Shown piece after piece: positions 1 to 10,412 of a DNA stretch of 20,112 nt. How positions within the stretch are numbered: position 1 is the first letter of the stretch; every line of letters starts with the position of its first letter. The notes beneath the pieces were generated by a model, which ran no database searches, was not told the DNA's origin, and was given only the letters and a program-made list of their open reading frames with translations. Location: assembly GCA_025529335.1 (NCBI GenBank), contig JAMYHX010000637.1, positions 1-20,112 on the forward strand, written 5' to 3'. The translations under genes and the position numbers were made by a program. Source of the stretch: Rhizopus sp. PT2906 (taxonomy: Eukaryota; Mucoromycota; Mucoromycetes; Mucorales; Rhizopodaceae).

Positions 1-140
1 GAAATCAACCAATGGTAAACGTGACAATAGAATTTAACGATCGCGAATTTTACTCTTGGCATCAGTATCAATAATTTTTGGAAAAACTGTATAACTCAGG
101 TGTAATCAATACTTAACTACACAGTATCACAACTGTTGTT

Positions 141-881
141 GATGTCAATGGCGTATTCCAAAATGGAAGGTGATATGAATTGAGCAAGTTTCAAGCAACT
201 TCGATCGCCACTCTATTCAACGTAAGCCCTTTTGACTCAAGATCCATTGCTCATGACACCTCCTTTGGTAACATATTGCAGAACGTGCACAAGAACTGGA
301 AAGAATCGACCAATAAACTTTTCAAAAGAATAATGAAGACAAGTAACCCGGAAAAGTGAGCCGCCTATTTGATCTCATGACATTTAGTTAAATTGCATAT
401 GGAGAAGAAATTCAACGCTTTTGAGAATGAGCCAGAGTTGTCAGAAGATAACTTAGTGGTCAAGATTTGGGGACCAACGTTGGAAGCCTTGTTCTCTAAT
501 ATGTGCGTGGTGTTGCATTGCGGTGACATTCTATCATAAGAGACACAAGAAGGGAAAATGGCCCACCGAAAGATGGACCCTCGTTTCCTCTGCTCTTTTG
601 GGAATTCAAACGATGACAGTGACACCAAGTTTAGGGAGATGACCTGTGTTACGAAACTCTACGATGACAAGGAGAAGTTCATGATCAATGGAAAAGCACA
701 ACTAAATGAGATCGCATCAATCTACAGCCTTGATGTTTGTGGCATCAGACTTTGCCTGATACAAACTTTTGACTTTGAAGCCGTCGTCAATGAAAATTTT
801 TGTGGAGAGAAAAGGGGTGTATGTCCTAAGGAAGACGAAGGAATTCCCTGTTCCTATTTCAGCAAGGAGGATCAGAAATGA
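141..881 (+). pseudogene. Decayed protein-coding copy of unknown family
   Basis: One reading frame (codons starting at 183, 399, 558 and so on) stays protein-like from about 141 to the TGA at 879-881, but is broken by in-frame stops at 171-173, 357-359, 378-380 and 537-539. The longest open piece starts at 558 (107 codons). Before it, the stretch 399-536 reads coherently from MEKKFNAFENE to VVLHCGDILS. The order of blocks (a W-G-x-T segment, then an R-K-x-D segment, then a V-C-G-I-R segment near the C-terminus) is reminiscent of uncharacterised, high-copy Mucorales protein families, but I recognise this only loosely and assign no function. No convincing introns remove the stops, so a relic is more likely than a live gene. 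The 140 bases before it and the 80 after it hold nothing I can name. Confidence 0.4.
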
Positions 882-1968
882 TAGTGAGGGGTTTTTCAAA
901 GGGTTTTCGATAAGATCAATGACTATCGAACCCTCCGTCATTTTATCATGATTGTCTGAAGAAGAAGGGGAGAATGAGCCACGTCGCCTACGATAATAAG
1001 CCTGCTGCTGTCACCAGAATGCCACCATCAATGGTTACTGTCCTATTCTACGTTGAGTAAGGGTCAATAAGCAGTGTCTACATATCAATAACAAAAGCTC
1101 AGTAACATAAGCTGACCAATCACAATCATAATTACAAATCCTATAACCATTTTTAAAATCTTCATCTTTATTCTTCCCAATTAAAGAGACATAAAGAGCT
1201 CCATTGTACTTTCTGTCTATTCTTACTACAAAAAATACCACAACTACAGAGTAGACGCTTTCTTTTAATTCCACCTTGTACCTTCATTGGAAGCTAATGT
1301 AATTAAAAAAAAACCTCTTTATTGTCACTACAAATCATTGCCTTTCTCATTCCTGTATCTGTATGTGTTTTTATCATTCATACCCTTATTCTTATTGTTA
1401 TTGATTCTTATTGTAGCCCATGTTATGACCACTATCGCCCCATCTATGTGTCAGACGGCTTTACATTTAGCTCTATGATTTTATAGATTTACAGAGATAA
1501 GCGTTCATTTTTATAAGTTGATTATGCAGACAAGATCAAATTATGGCAGCTGTTGAATAAAAAAAAAGACAACTTCTCCTGTAGCTTATTACTTTACCCG
1601 TTTATCACAAGCACACTCTTACATATTTAATTATAGCATTTTCTTGTCTATTTTGTGAATATACGCTTAAACACATCAGCGATAAGTTTGACACAACTAG
1701 GGGACAAATATTCAGCAACAAGAAGAAATAGATCGTATGACCTTTTGCTCTACACAACCATCAATTTATTGATCTACTTCCAATGGCTTATTTTTACAGC
1801 ATAGTAAACATGTACAAGTATTTTCTTAAAGACATTTTTATGTATTTTATATAATGAAATGCTCAATAATGTGTGTCATCTTATGTAATTACTGTATATG
1901 AATACGAATATGGCAAAAAATGAAACAAAGGGAAACATCTCACCTTTAATTTCTCTTCATCCGTGATT

Positions 1969-2011
1969 AAGGAGGTGACAACATACCATAAAAGGACACC
2001 AAGGAGGTGAC
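1969..2011. repeat. Pair of 11-bp direct repeats
   Basis: AAGGAGGTGAC occurs at 1969-1979 and again at 2001-2011, 32 bp apart, about 400 bp before the kinase start codon. The second copy runs into TGACGT, the core of ATF/CREB-type sites. Function is unknown. Confidence 0.4.
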
Positions 2012-2263
2012 GTTCAATTTGTTTATTTTAAAATAAACTTTCTTTAAATAGTATAAATTACATCATTGCATAAAATTTTGTTTAGCTTTAAATGGTAAAT
2101 TGAAACTCAACAAATCTTTCTGTCATTTTTTTTTTCTGTGTTAAACTCATTGTTTTGAATAAATATGCGGCTCCTGCTTTTTTTTCTTTTTTTCTTTTCT
2201 TTTCTAGTTGTTTGTTGTAGATGATATTCATATACTATTTGTTATTATAAATCATACACGATT

Positions 2264-2309
2264 TACACACATACACATACACACACACACACGCACACAC
2301 ACGCACACA
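2264..2309. repeat. (CA)n microsatellite
   Basis: Imperfect CA dinucleotide repeat, interrupted by CATA and CG steps, about 100 bp before the kinase start codon. Confidence 0.85.
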
Positions 2310-2409
2310 GTAACAGCCGAAAAGGAAATTGTTATTATAGAAATACAGCCTACACAACAATAAATACACTTTATAGAATACAGAAAATATATAAAAAAGA
2401 TTAATTATA

Positions 2410-2561
2410 ATGTCAAGGTATTATTACAATCACTATGAAAGGCGATCAAATAACACACGTTTAATAGCAATGAAAGCACCAGAGATTCTGCTACATCAAA
2501 ATATCATGCACAGTTATATTCTGGCCAGAAATTATTACAGAGAAGACAGTTACAACAACAA

Positions 2562-2596
<35 letters not shown>

Positions 2597-5500
2597 ACCA
2601 CATAACTATGATTCCTTCTTTAATACGAATAAACCAATGTCAATCAATAGTAAAATAATATCATTTGAAGCACCCAACCTATATCAGACATCCTTACAGC
2701 TAACTACTGAAATTGATATCCATGCTTGGTGGTCTGCTCTTGTTAATATATTCTCTAGTAACAATCATAATAAAGAAATAATAAATGACTTGTCACTAAT
2801 TTAATGTCCATATATCATCAAAAGGTACTTCGTTTCACGCTACCCGTGTGGCCTTGAGTATTCCTCAAGACTCAAACGACCCTTACTCAGGTCCTTGGGG
2901 CTTAAAAGCAGTCTACAACAAAACAGGATCCATCAGTCAGGAATCAGAAAGTGGAACTACAGAATCAAGTACAGAAGACAATAAGGATGACGAGACAGCG
3001 TTTGATTACTTTTTGCACAGTCATCGTGTTCACGAAACAGGTCCTCATCATGTCCCTTGGTGCTTTGAAAGATTACAGCCATTTGAATCTGAACCTGAAC
3101 CACTCATCAACAATCCAAGTGTACAAAAAATATTAAAACGAAACACTGTTGTTGTCTTATCAAGAGAATATCGCCGAAAGTCGCCCTCATTTACAAGAAA
3201 AAAATATGGAAATGATGAATGTAACATTGACTTGTTCAAAAAGGCTCTACTTGACCAAAAGGGCGAAAAAGGCAGCCCTTACCCAGCCACTAGACGAAGG
3301 TCCGCTTGGTCCTTACCTGTCATCACCACTCCTTGCCTATCACACAAGGATGAGATCCTTGTCGATGGATCAAGCTGCGTAGACGTTGACGATGACAACA
3401 TGACGTCAAATAGTATGGCTAGCTCTAGTACATTTCTTCAAGATTATGACGAATATGAACAGCAACAGCCTTCACCTTGGTCACAGTCTCCTGCCCCTTC
3501 TCCCGCCATTATGGATTCGGAAGTCAATCCATTTTTTCAATCACCTCCTGATATAGATGACGATGCCTTCAATCCCGTGTCGCCAGAAGCTTGCTACGAC
3601 AAATCTTCAGTGCCTTTCCCTCCTCCTATTTCAAATGTACACTCCATTGTTCATGTTCCCTTATTTCATCCGTTAGACGTCATTCAATCACAAGTTCCTT
3701 CAGCAAAGCATCACATGAATCCATCACCCATTGGTATTTTATCGTTCTTGGCACCTATCGTGCCTTATCCTCAGGTTCTCTTGGCTAGTCTTACTTCTCT
3801 AGCTCCGTTCATAGCTGCCAGTTTGACCAACGCGCTACAAAACTACCATATGAAAAAACAAAGCGAGATCTATAGAAGATACTCATCAAATGATGGTAAT
3901 CCCCAAAGCGCCGACTCCAACGAACTGCCACGACGATCCTCTACGACTTCGACGAATCGAGAAGATGATGAAGAAGACGAAGATGATGATGATGATGAAC
4001 AAAGTTTGATAGACTTGGCTAATGTGACGCCTACGCTTGAAAAGAGACCTGACCATCTAGGCTCCATGTCTAATTTTACTCGTAGTTCACTTGAAACAGT
4101 TACCGAGCAGAAGCTGACACCGATGAACGAGGTACCGATGAACATGGAGCTTGATGATAAAAAGGTTCTATCGCCTTCCTCCGCAGCTGTGATTGAAGGT
4201 TGGGGTGCCATTTCGCCTACCACTGGCTTGCCTATTTCGGCTTCTATACCGCCTCACACACTGTGCAGTGATAAAAGCTGCATCAAGCATCACTCTAGTA
4301 GTAGTAATAAACCTTTCAGAGAAAGGACTCCACCCTGTTTATCTAGCAACACCGTTACGGATGGCGCTGCTGCAAGTAATAATAATACACCATCTACAGA
4401 TGAGGAAGATCGGATTATATCAAAAACAGACACAGATTACCTTTCATCCTCTGTCGAAGTAAAACATGCCAAACGGCCTTCACATCACAGCAAGAGAGCA
4501 AGAAGAAGAGGGCGATCAAAACGACATAAGAAACACGCTTACAGATACTATGAAGATGATGGGTTTCATTATCACAGTTCAAAAAACACCAAGGAATCTC
4601 TCGACAAGTTCTTTGTGGCTCCCAAGTCAAGTTTGCTACGATTGATTATTGATGGAATACCTATTCATGTGTTGTAAGTTGTTTTTTTTTTTTTTTTTAC
4701 TTGTCTTTTTATGCTTTATTGACTCTTTACATTAGTACTTGTTCCCCCATCTCTGGTCAAGTAACATGGGTGAATAACCGAATGTTGCAGTATACGGGCG
4801 ATTCATTAAAAGATCATTTAGGCCCTAGATGGCTTTCTCATATGCACCCCGATGATCAGCCCGAATGTAGAAAGGCATGGGAAGTTGCTTTTGAGCAAGG
4901 AAATGGGTTCGCTGGCGAGTACAGACTAAGACGATTTGATGGCGTCTATCGCTGCTTTCTTTGGCGAATTGTTCCTTTAAGAGACATGAAGGGAAAGATC
5001 ATTCATTGGTTCGGCACATGGTATAATTTTGTTTAATATACATACCACGTATCACTAACAAAACTACAGCACAGATGTTCATGATCAGCATCTGGCCAAG
5101 GAGAGCAATATACGTCAGATGGAGATTGAAAGCAATGAACGTAAGTATAGACTTTTGGCAGAAGCCATTCCACAGATCGTCTTTACCTTCTCTCCGGGCG
5201 CTGGATTGACGTATACAAATGGCAAATGGAACAGTTACTCTGGTAAATCATTTGATCAGACCATGGGTCTCGGCTTCATGTCGTGTGTTCATCCTGAAGA
5301 CAGAGCAAAACTGCAGTTACCCGACCTACCTACGCTACAACAGAGCAAGGCTGGTATCATGTGGCAAACAGAGATTAGACTATTGAGTTACAAAGAAGAG
5401 TATCGATGGTTTTTAGTAAAATGCGTCTCTGTAGACGAGCTGGACACGGGAGACGTCCGCTGGTTCGGTACTTGGTAAGTTTACTTTAAGCCATATGTAT

Positions 5501-6721
5501 TTTTACTAATGAAAATACAGTACGGATATCAATGATCATAAACTTTTAGAACAAAAACTAAAGGAGGCTCATGATGCAGCACAGAGATCAACAGAAAGTA
5601 AAACAAGATTTTTATCCAACATGTCACATGAGATCAGAACCCCATTGATTGGTATCACTGGTATGCTCAACTTTTTGCTTGACACAGAGTTGACTGCAGA
5701 ACAAACGGATTATGTGCATACGATTCAACAGTCTGCCGAGTCGCTCTTGGTAGTGATCAATGATATTTTGGATCTTAGTAAGGTTGAAGCAGGCATGATG
5801 AAATTAGAATGGGAGCCATTCAGTCTGGTGACCATGATCGAAGACGCGAATGAACTTATGTCAACACTGGCTATTCAGAAAAACCTAGAACTTAGCTTCT
5901 GGATAGATGATGATATACCTGATGTTATTGTGGGTGATCGAGTTCGATTAAGACAGGTTCTTTTAAATCTAATTGGCGTAAGTTTTCTTCCTTGTCAGCT
6001 GTTTGTTCATTATTAACTTTCTTTTTGGCAAAAAGAATGCCATCAAGTTTACTACAGAAGGAGAAGTGTATACTAAATGCGCTGTGGATAAATGGAATAG
6101 AGAAGAGAATGAGCTTATTCTGCTATTTGAAGTGATAGATACAGGCACTGGATTTGATGCTGATGATGAATCGGTCATGTTTAAACCATTTTCACAAGTG
6201 GATAGTTCTGTAAGTTTACTCTTGTCAGATAAATGTATAAAATTTACTAAATATAATGCAGAGCACACGCAAACATGGAGGCAGTGGTCTTGGTCTCGTC
6301 ATTTCAAGACAGCTTATTGAGCTACATGGTGGTAAGATGAGCTGTAAGAGCGAAAAGGGTAAAGGTTCTGTCTTTTACTTTACTGTCAAATTCAAGATCC
6401 CAACCTCCAAGACAAGACCACAACCGCACACGCCAAGCAACGAAACGAACTATGATCCTTTCTTTAGAACGCATGGATACGGCAATGCATCTATGCTAAA
6501 ACACCACCAAGAGAACGATGATTCTCCTGTTACATTCATCAATACGAAGCAGCTTGCGAATGATGACAGTAGCCGGTTTATACCCTCGCCCATGGCGCAT
6601 TCCAAGAAACACAGTCAACTATCAGAATCGCCTGTCTCTAATCCTGCAGAGATTTTACAGGATGTGCTCATGTCCAAGACGTCAGCTATGCAACTTAAGC
6701 CTCCACCCATTCGAAACCCTA

Positions 6722-6752
<31 letters not shown>

Positions 6753-8022
6753 AAATAGCTCTAGTAAACCCATAACAGAGGCTATCATGAAAGCATCGCC
6801 TTCCAAACAGGAACTAATGACTCCTGCGATCAAGCCTGATAAGGCATCATCCGAGCTCCGTATTCCAACTATTGGAACAGGCTCTAGTCTAAACTCTCCC
6901 AAGAACGTCGTCATCTTGCCTCCTCGCACACCAACCATTGCCTCACCCTTACGTGCACTCATTGTCTCACAATGGAAGCTGTCGGGACAGTCGATGATGA
7001 AGCATGTCAGTTCGATCCTAAGCAGTATTGTGTCTCGACCAGACGGAAGTAAAGATCATCATTACCAGATTGACATGGTCTACAGCCAGATAGAAGCAAT
7101 GGAAAAGCTAACTGACCCAAGCACACCTCCGTATGACTATATCATGATCAACTTGGCTTCAGAACAGCAAATACTGCTACTGACGAAAGCTATTCGTGGA
7201 TCGTTAAACCAGCAACAGGCGAATGCACTTGTCGTTACCACACCGATACAAAGATCTCAAATTACAGAGAGCGCCAAAGGTAGAGAGGACGAGGTCATTC
7301 CGAAAAAGTGTGGTTTTGTATTCAAGCCCTTGAAACGGTCAAAGCTGCAGTGGTATTTTGGCGTCAGGCAACAGAATGAGATGAAGCAATCCAATTCAAA
7401 CACAACGACGTCTGATACATCCACAACGCTCACCATTACAAGCAATATATCAACACCTGATACACCTTATAAACGAGCCGCTACTCAGAAGGAAATATTC
7501 AAACGTATGAATGATGATGTGGGAAGTAAAGGATATAAGGTGTTGCTTGTTGAAGGTAAATCATAAATATCATAAAGGAACACTGTGAGTCTAATGTTTT
7601 TAAAGATAACTTGGTGAATCAGAAAGTACTGACAAGATATTTGACAAGAGTGGGTCTAAGTGTTGATATCGCTGTACATGGACAAGAATGCATAGACTTA
7701 TTTTTAAAGCACCCCAAGAGTCATTACGATCTCATCCTCTGTGATTTATTTATGCCTGTGAAAGGTAAGCATTTTGACGTGCTTTTGACGTTATGTGTAA
7801 CACTTTTTAGATGGGTACGAGACAACAAAGGAAATAAGAGAATGGGAAAAACAGCATTTGAAAAAGGACGAAGAGCCTATTCCAATTATAGCATTATCAG
7901 CTAATGTGATGAGCGATGTGGCGGATAAATGTTTACAATGTGGATTCTCTACTTATATTTCAAAGCCTGTGAACTTTGCTGTCTTGAGTGATGTAATCAG
8001 AAGTTTCCTATTAGATAAATAA
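2410..8022 (+). CDS. Hybrid sensor histidine kinase, PAS-PAS-HisKA-HATPase-receiver
   Basis: Sensor kinase of a fungal phosphorelay, expected to autophosphorylate on His and pass phosphate to its own receiver and then to an HPt protein. Exons: 2410-2417, 2468-2757, 2825-4673, 4736-5020, 5070-5474, 5521-5977, 6036-6209, 6262-7555, 7606-7764, 7811-8022. They join in frame to 1710 residues. The N-terminal part has a 15-Gln run and then a segment reading RVALSIPQDSNDPY, followed by a long disordered acidic/Ser-rich region. PAS domains lie at about 700-811 and 825-946, both ending in WFGTCTD. The H-box has SHEIRTP (His982), the N-box Asn1099, the G1 box DTGTGFD (Thr replaces the usual Ile) and the G2 box GGSGLGL at 1162. 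A degenerate receiver spans about 1384-1525. The true C-terminal receiver has LVEDN, Asp1634 in LCDLFMP, and Lys in YISKP. No transmembrane helix is evident, so it is probably cytosolic. The N-terminal segment recalls Mak1/Fos-1-like kinases, but I do not assign a group. The first two introns are less certain than the rest. Confidence 0.92.
2553..2597 (+). repeat. CAA/CAG repeat encoding polyglutamine
   Basis: Four CAA, nine CAG and two CAA codons give 15 consecutive glutamines in exon 2 of the histidine kinase. The Gln frame is the one reached after removing the 2418-2467 intron. Confidence 0.85.
6724..6753 (+). repeat. (GCT)9-GCA repeat encoding polyalanine
   Basis: Ten alanine codons in the low-complexity linker between the ATPase domain and the degenerate receiver of the histidine kinase; a typical slippage-prone in-frame triplet repeat. 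Confidence 0.9.
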
Positions 8023-8086
8023 ATAAATAAATAAAAAATAAAAAACATTTTTTCTTTCTTTTTTTTTTGTCTGTCTGTTGTGACCC
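8023..8086 (+). promoter_or_regulatory. 64-bp intergenic: kinase polyadenylation signals and SDHB 5' leader
   Basis: The kinase stop codon runs straight into repeated AATAAA-type signals (8018-8040), followed by a T/C-rich tract (8049-8068) up to the SDHB start at 8087. With so little room, the SDHB promoter must overlap the 3' end of the kinase gene or lie within this pyrimidine-rich leader. Confidence 0.5.
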
Positions 8087-9118
8087 ATGTCTTTTCTTGC
8101 ATTAAAAAGCTTTTCCAAATCAAAGGTTCCTTCCCTTTATGCTACAACAAGTGTTGTAAGTCTACAAGCATACTCTTAAAAAAAAAAAAAAAAATTCATG
8201 CTGGTTCTTTAAAGTGTTTTATGCGCAGCTTAAAAACAGCAAGCAACCCAGCTGCTATCGCTAATCCATCACCTCCACCTTATGAACCACATAAGAAAAC
8301 ACCTAAATACAAGTCTTTTGAAGTGTATCGATGGGTATAAATCACGTCTTGTATCAAGTTTGATAGACTAATCGTACGCGTGTATCAATAGAACCCCGAT
8401 CGACCTACCGAAAAACCTATACTTAAGACGTTCAAAGTGGATTTGAATGCATGCGGTCCCATGGTACTTGACGCTCTTATCAAAATCAAGAATGAACAAG
8501 ATTCTACCTTGACCTTTCGTCGTTCCTGTCGTGAAGGTATCTGTGGCTCATGTGCCATGAACATTGGTGGCATAAACACACTTGCCTGTATTGCTAGAAT
8601 CGATCCTGACATATCAAAGCCGCTCAAAATTTATCCTTTGCCTCACAGTAAGTTGTTTTTATATATAGGATAAAAAACTTAACCACAGGCTACTAGTGAA
8701 CATTATCAAAGATCTTGTACCTGACTTGACACATTTTTATAAGCAATATAAAAGCATTGAACCCTATTTGAAGCAAAGGACATCTCCTCCTCCTGACAGA
8801 GAAAATTTACAATCGATTGAAGATAGAGACAAGTTGAATGGTTTGTATGAATGTATTCTATGCGCTTGCTGTTCTACTTCTTGTCCATCTTATTGGTGGA
8901 ATCAAGAAGAATATCTCGGTCCGGCTGTCTTGCTGCATTCCTACCGCTGGATGGTCGATAGTCGTGATCAATATGGTAAAGAGCGCAGAGAAAGATTGCA
9001 AGATAAGATGTCGTTGTATCGATGTCATACTATCTTGAATTGCTCAAAGACTTGTCCAAAGGGACTCCAGCCAGGAAAGGCTATCCAACGAATTAAAATG
9101 CTCATGGCAACAGAGTAG
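8087..9118 (+). CDS. SDH2: Succinate dehydrogenase iron-sulfur subunit, mitochondrial
   Basis: Complex II / TCA-cycle subunit that carries electrons from the flavoprotein to ubiquinone at the mitochondrial inner membrane. Exons 8087-8155, 8215-8334, 8392-8647 and 8697-9118 give 288 residues, normal for the family. The first exon (MSFLALKSFSKSK...) is a basic, Ser-rich mitochondrial presequence. The 2Fe-2S cluster ligands are in SCREGICGSC (Cys109, 114, 117) with Cys129 in NTLAC; the 4Fe-4S motif is CILCACCSTSCPSYWWN; the 3Fe-4S motif is CHTILNCSKTCPKGL. The last acceptor was placed at 8696 because it restores PLPHMNIIKDLVPDL, the conserved family reading; the nearer CACAG at 8689 would give a stop. 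The exon 2 start at 8215 is the only acceptor that keeps frame, giving Cys-Phe-Met-Arg after the presequence. It follows the kinase gene by only 64 bp. Confidence 0.95.
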
Positions 9119-9376
9119 AAGCATATCCTACTCATATTTAAATAAAATGTGTCTTTTTCTCTTCTGTTTTGTTGCAATTGTAAATATGAGCTGTTTTTAT
9201 GTTAAAAAAAAAAGAATACTAGACACACAGTCTATTTTCATAGCTTTCAAAAAGTAAAGATATGGTTAAATAAAACTCTTCAATTAACCTTTTGACATTG
9301 TAGGTCAAAGGATAAGGATGACTATTGACATCGTTTACTGTAATTAAACATAGTATAATAACCTTTACATGTCCTT

Positions 9377-9425
<49 letters not shown>

Positions 9426-9619
9426 AGCCTAATGTATGGAGTCTATAATATATTCATGTCATTTGTACATCTTGCTCTCGTTTGCTTAAGACATACACAC
9501 TAAAAGGAGGGAGAAAATCAACTCATAGTAGCCAAAACAAATAGAAAGCGTCTTTTTATGCTCGATTACAAAGGCTCAATTTATTTACACATTAAATAAA
9601 ATTATATATATTACAGCAA
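9119..9619. other. Convergent intergenic region with long A tract
   Basis: 3' flank shared by SDHB (+) and the LEA-like gene (-). AATAAA at 9141-9146 is a plausible SDHB polyadenylation signal; TTTATT at 9580-9585 is the same signal for the minus-strand gene. Between them lies AT-rich DNA with the 47-base A run and no coding exon. Confidence 0.6.
9378..9424. repeat. A47 homopolymer
   Basis: Uninterrupted run of 47 adenines on the plus strand between two convergent genes. It could be simple slippage expansion or an old poly(A) tail; no flanking target-site duplication is visible. Assemblies often miscount such runs. Confidence 0.9.
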
Positions 9620-10228
9620 TTACTTGGCGTTTTGCTTGATGTTTTCACCAGTTTCTTTAACCTTTTCACCAGCCTTTTCTTGCAGTTCTTGACCCTTTTC
9701 CTTGGCATCGCCAAGACGCTTTTCACCTTCCTTCTTTGCTTCACCAACCTTCTGCATAGCATCATCCTTGGACTGTTCGTACTTTGATTTGGCTTCATCA
9801 GCTTTACCACCAACAGCTTCCTTTACATCATGCTTTGCTTGATCATATCTATCCTTTACTCCATAGGCAGTCTGCACAGCACCATCCTTCATATCGTCAT
9901 ACTTTTCTTTAGCATCGTGCTTGGCTTGTTCGTATCTGTCCTTTGCACCATAAGCAGCTTGCATAGCCTCGTCCTTGGTTTCTTGGTACTTTTCCTTGAC
10001 TTGGTTCACCTTGTCTTGGACGACTTCAACCTTGTTATCTTTGGCCTTACCAGACCTACTGTAAAGATAATAGGCGACACCACCAGCAGCAGCTAAAGCG
10101 AGATAAACACCGTTGCTGTTGGAAGCTCTGTTTTGTTCGGGATGTGTAGCATAGGTGCGCTTGAGAGTTGGAGCACGAACGACTTGACGAGATTGTAAGA
10201 GAGATTTTCTAAAGATAAAACTAGACAT
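9620..10228 (-). CDS. Mitochondrial-type membrane-anchored LEA-like protein
   Basis: Single-exon gene, 202 residues, ATG at 10226-10228 and stop at 9620-9622. Residues 1-27 (SSFIFRKSLLQSRQ ... LKRTYAT) form a basic amphipathic presequence with an RTYAT-type cleavage region. Residues 40-57 are a Gly/Ala-rich transmembrane helix. Residues 60-202 are highly charged and free of Cys, Trp and Pro, with A-K-D/E-K periodicity like group-3 LEA proteins. There is a clear internal duplication with a 29-residue period: DEAMQAAYGAKDRYEQAKHD at 86 and DGAVQTAYGVKDRYDQAKHD at 115, then a weaker third unit near 147. LEA-like proteins protect membranes and enzymes during drying or heat; here that role is inferred from composition only. 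A coiled-coil tether in the inner membrane is an alternative. It converges with SDHB, and a TATA-like box lies upstream. Confidence 0.85.
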   Translation of the reverse strand: MSSFIFRKSLLQSRQVVRAPTLKRTYATHPEQNRASNSNGVYLALAAAGGVAYYLYSRSGKAKDNKVEVVQDKVNQVKEKYQETKDEAMQAAYGAKDRYEQAKHDAKEKYDDMKDGAVQTAYGVKDRYDQAKHDVKEAVGGKADEAKSKYEQSKDDAMQKVGEAKKEGEKRLGDAKEKGQELQEKAGEKVKETGENIKQNAK

Positions 10229-10284
10229 GTTGATATAAAGATAAAACTAAACAAGGTCTCAATTCAGTCGAAATCAAGTAAGCA

Positions 10285-10292
10285 TTTTTATA
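10285..10292 (-). promoter_or_regulatory. TATA-like box of the LEA-like gene
   Basis: TATAAAAA on the minus strand, 57-64 bp upstream of the ATG at 10228, at a normal distance for a short 5' UTR. Confidence 0.5.
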
Positions 10293-10348
10293 CTTTCAAA
10301 ACGCGTAATGACACTATGAGATCATTTCGTGTTCCGCTTAAAGCAGAC

Positions 10349-10412
10349 TGACGTAAATCTTACACATTTCTTTGTCGAACCATCGACAAACGACCAATTG
10401 AAAATGACGTTA
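10349..10412. promoter_or_regulatory. Two ATF/CREB-like TGACGT motifs upstream of the LEA-like gene
   Basis: TGACGTAA at 10349-10356 and TGACGTTA at 10405-10412 lie about 120 and 177 bp upstream of the LEA-like start codon. TGACGT is the core bound by fungal ATF/CREB bZIP factors that respond to stress. Binding is inferred from the motif only. Confidence 0.3.

Larger units (their letters stand above)
882..2409. other. Gene-free AT-rich stretch upstream of the histidine kinase
   Basis: I see no credible coding exon here. The short ORFs (for example 1035-1274 and 1287-1478) are lysine/phenylalanine-rich AT artefacts with no domain. The stretch holds T-rich tracts around 2124-2134 and 2178-2205, a CA microsatellite at 2264-2309, and an 11-bp direct repeat (AAGGAGGTGAC at 1969-1979 and 2001-2011). 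It presumably contains the promoter and 5' UTR of the downstream kinase; no clear TATA box can be singled out in such AT-rich DNA. Confidence 0.55.

Noticed and set aside
2848..4677. A separate gene starting at 2848
   Set aside because: Its apparent start is GTG and its stop lies inside an intron; it joins in frame to exons on both sides and forms the third exon of the histidine kinase.
9592..10096. Other-frame ORFs across the LEA-like gene
   Set aside because: They are shadows of its strongly biased Lys/Ala/Glu codons; only the frame ending at 9620 has a presequence, membrane helix and repeats.
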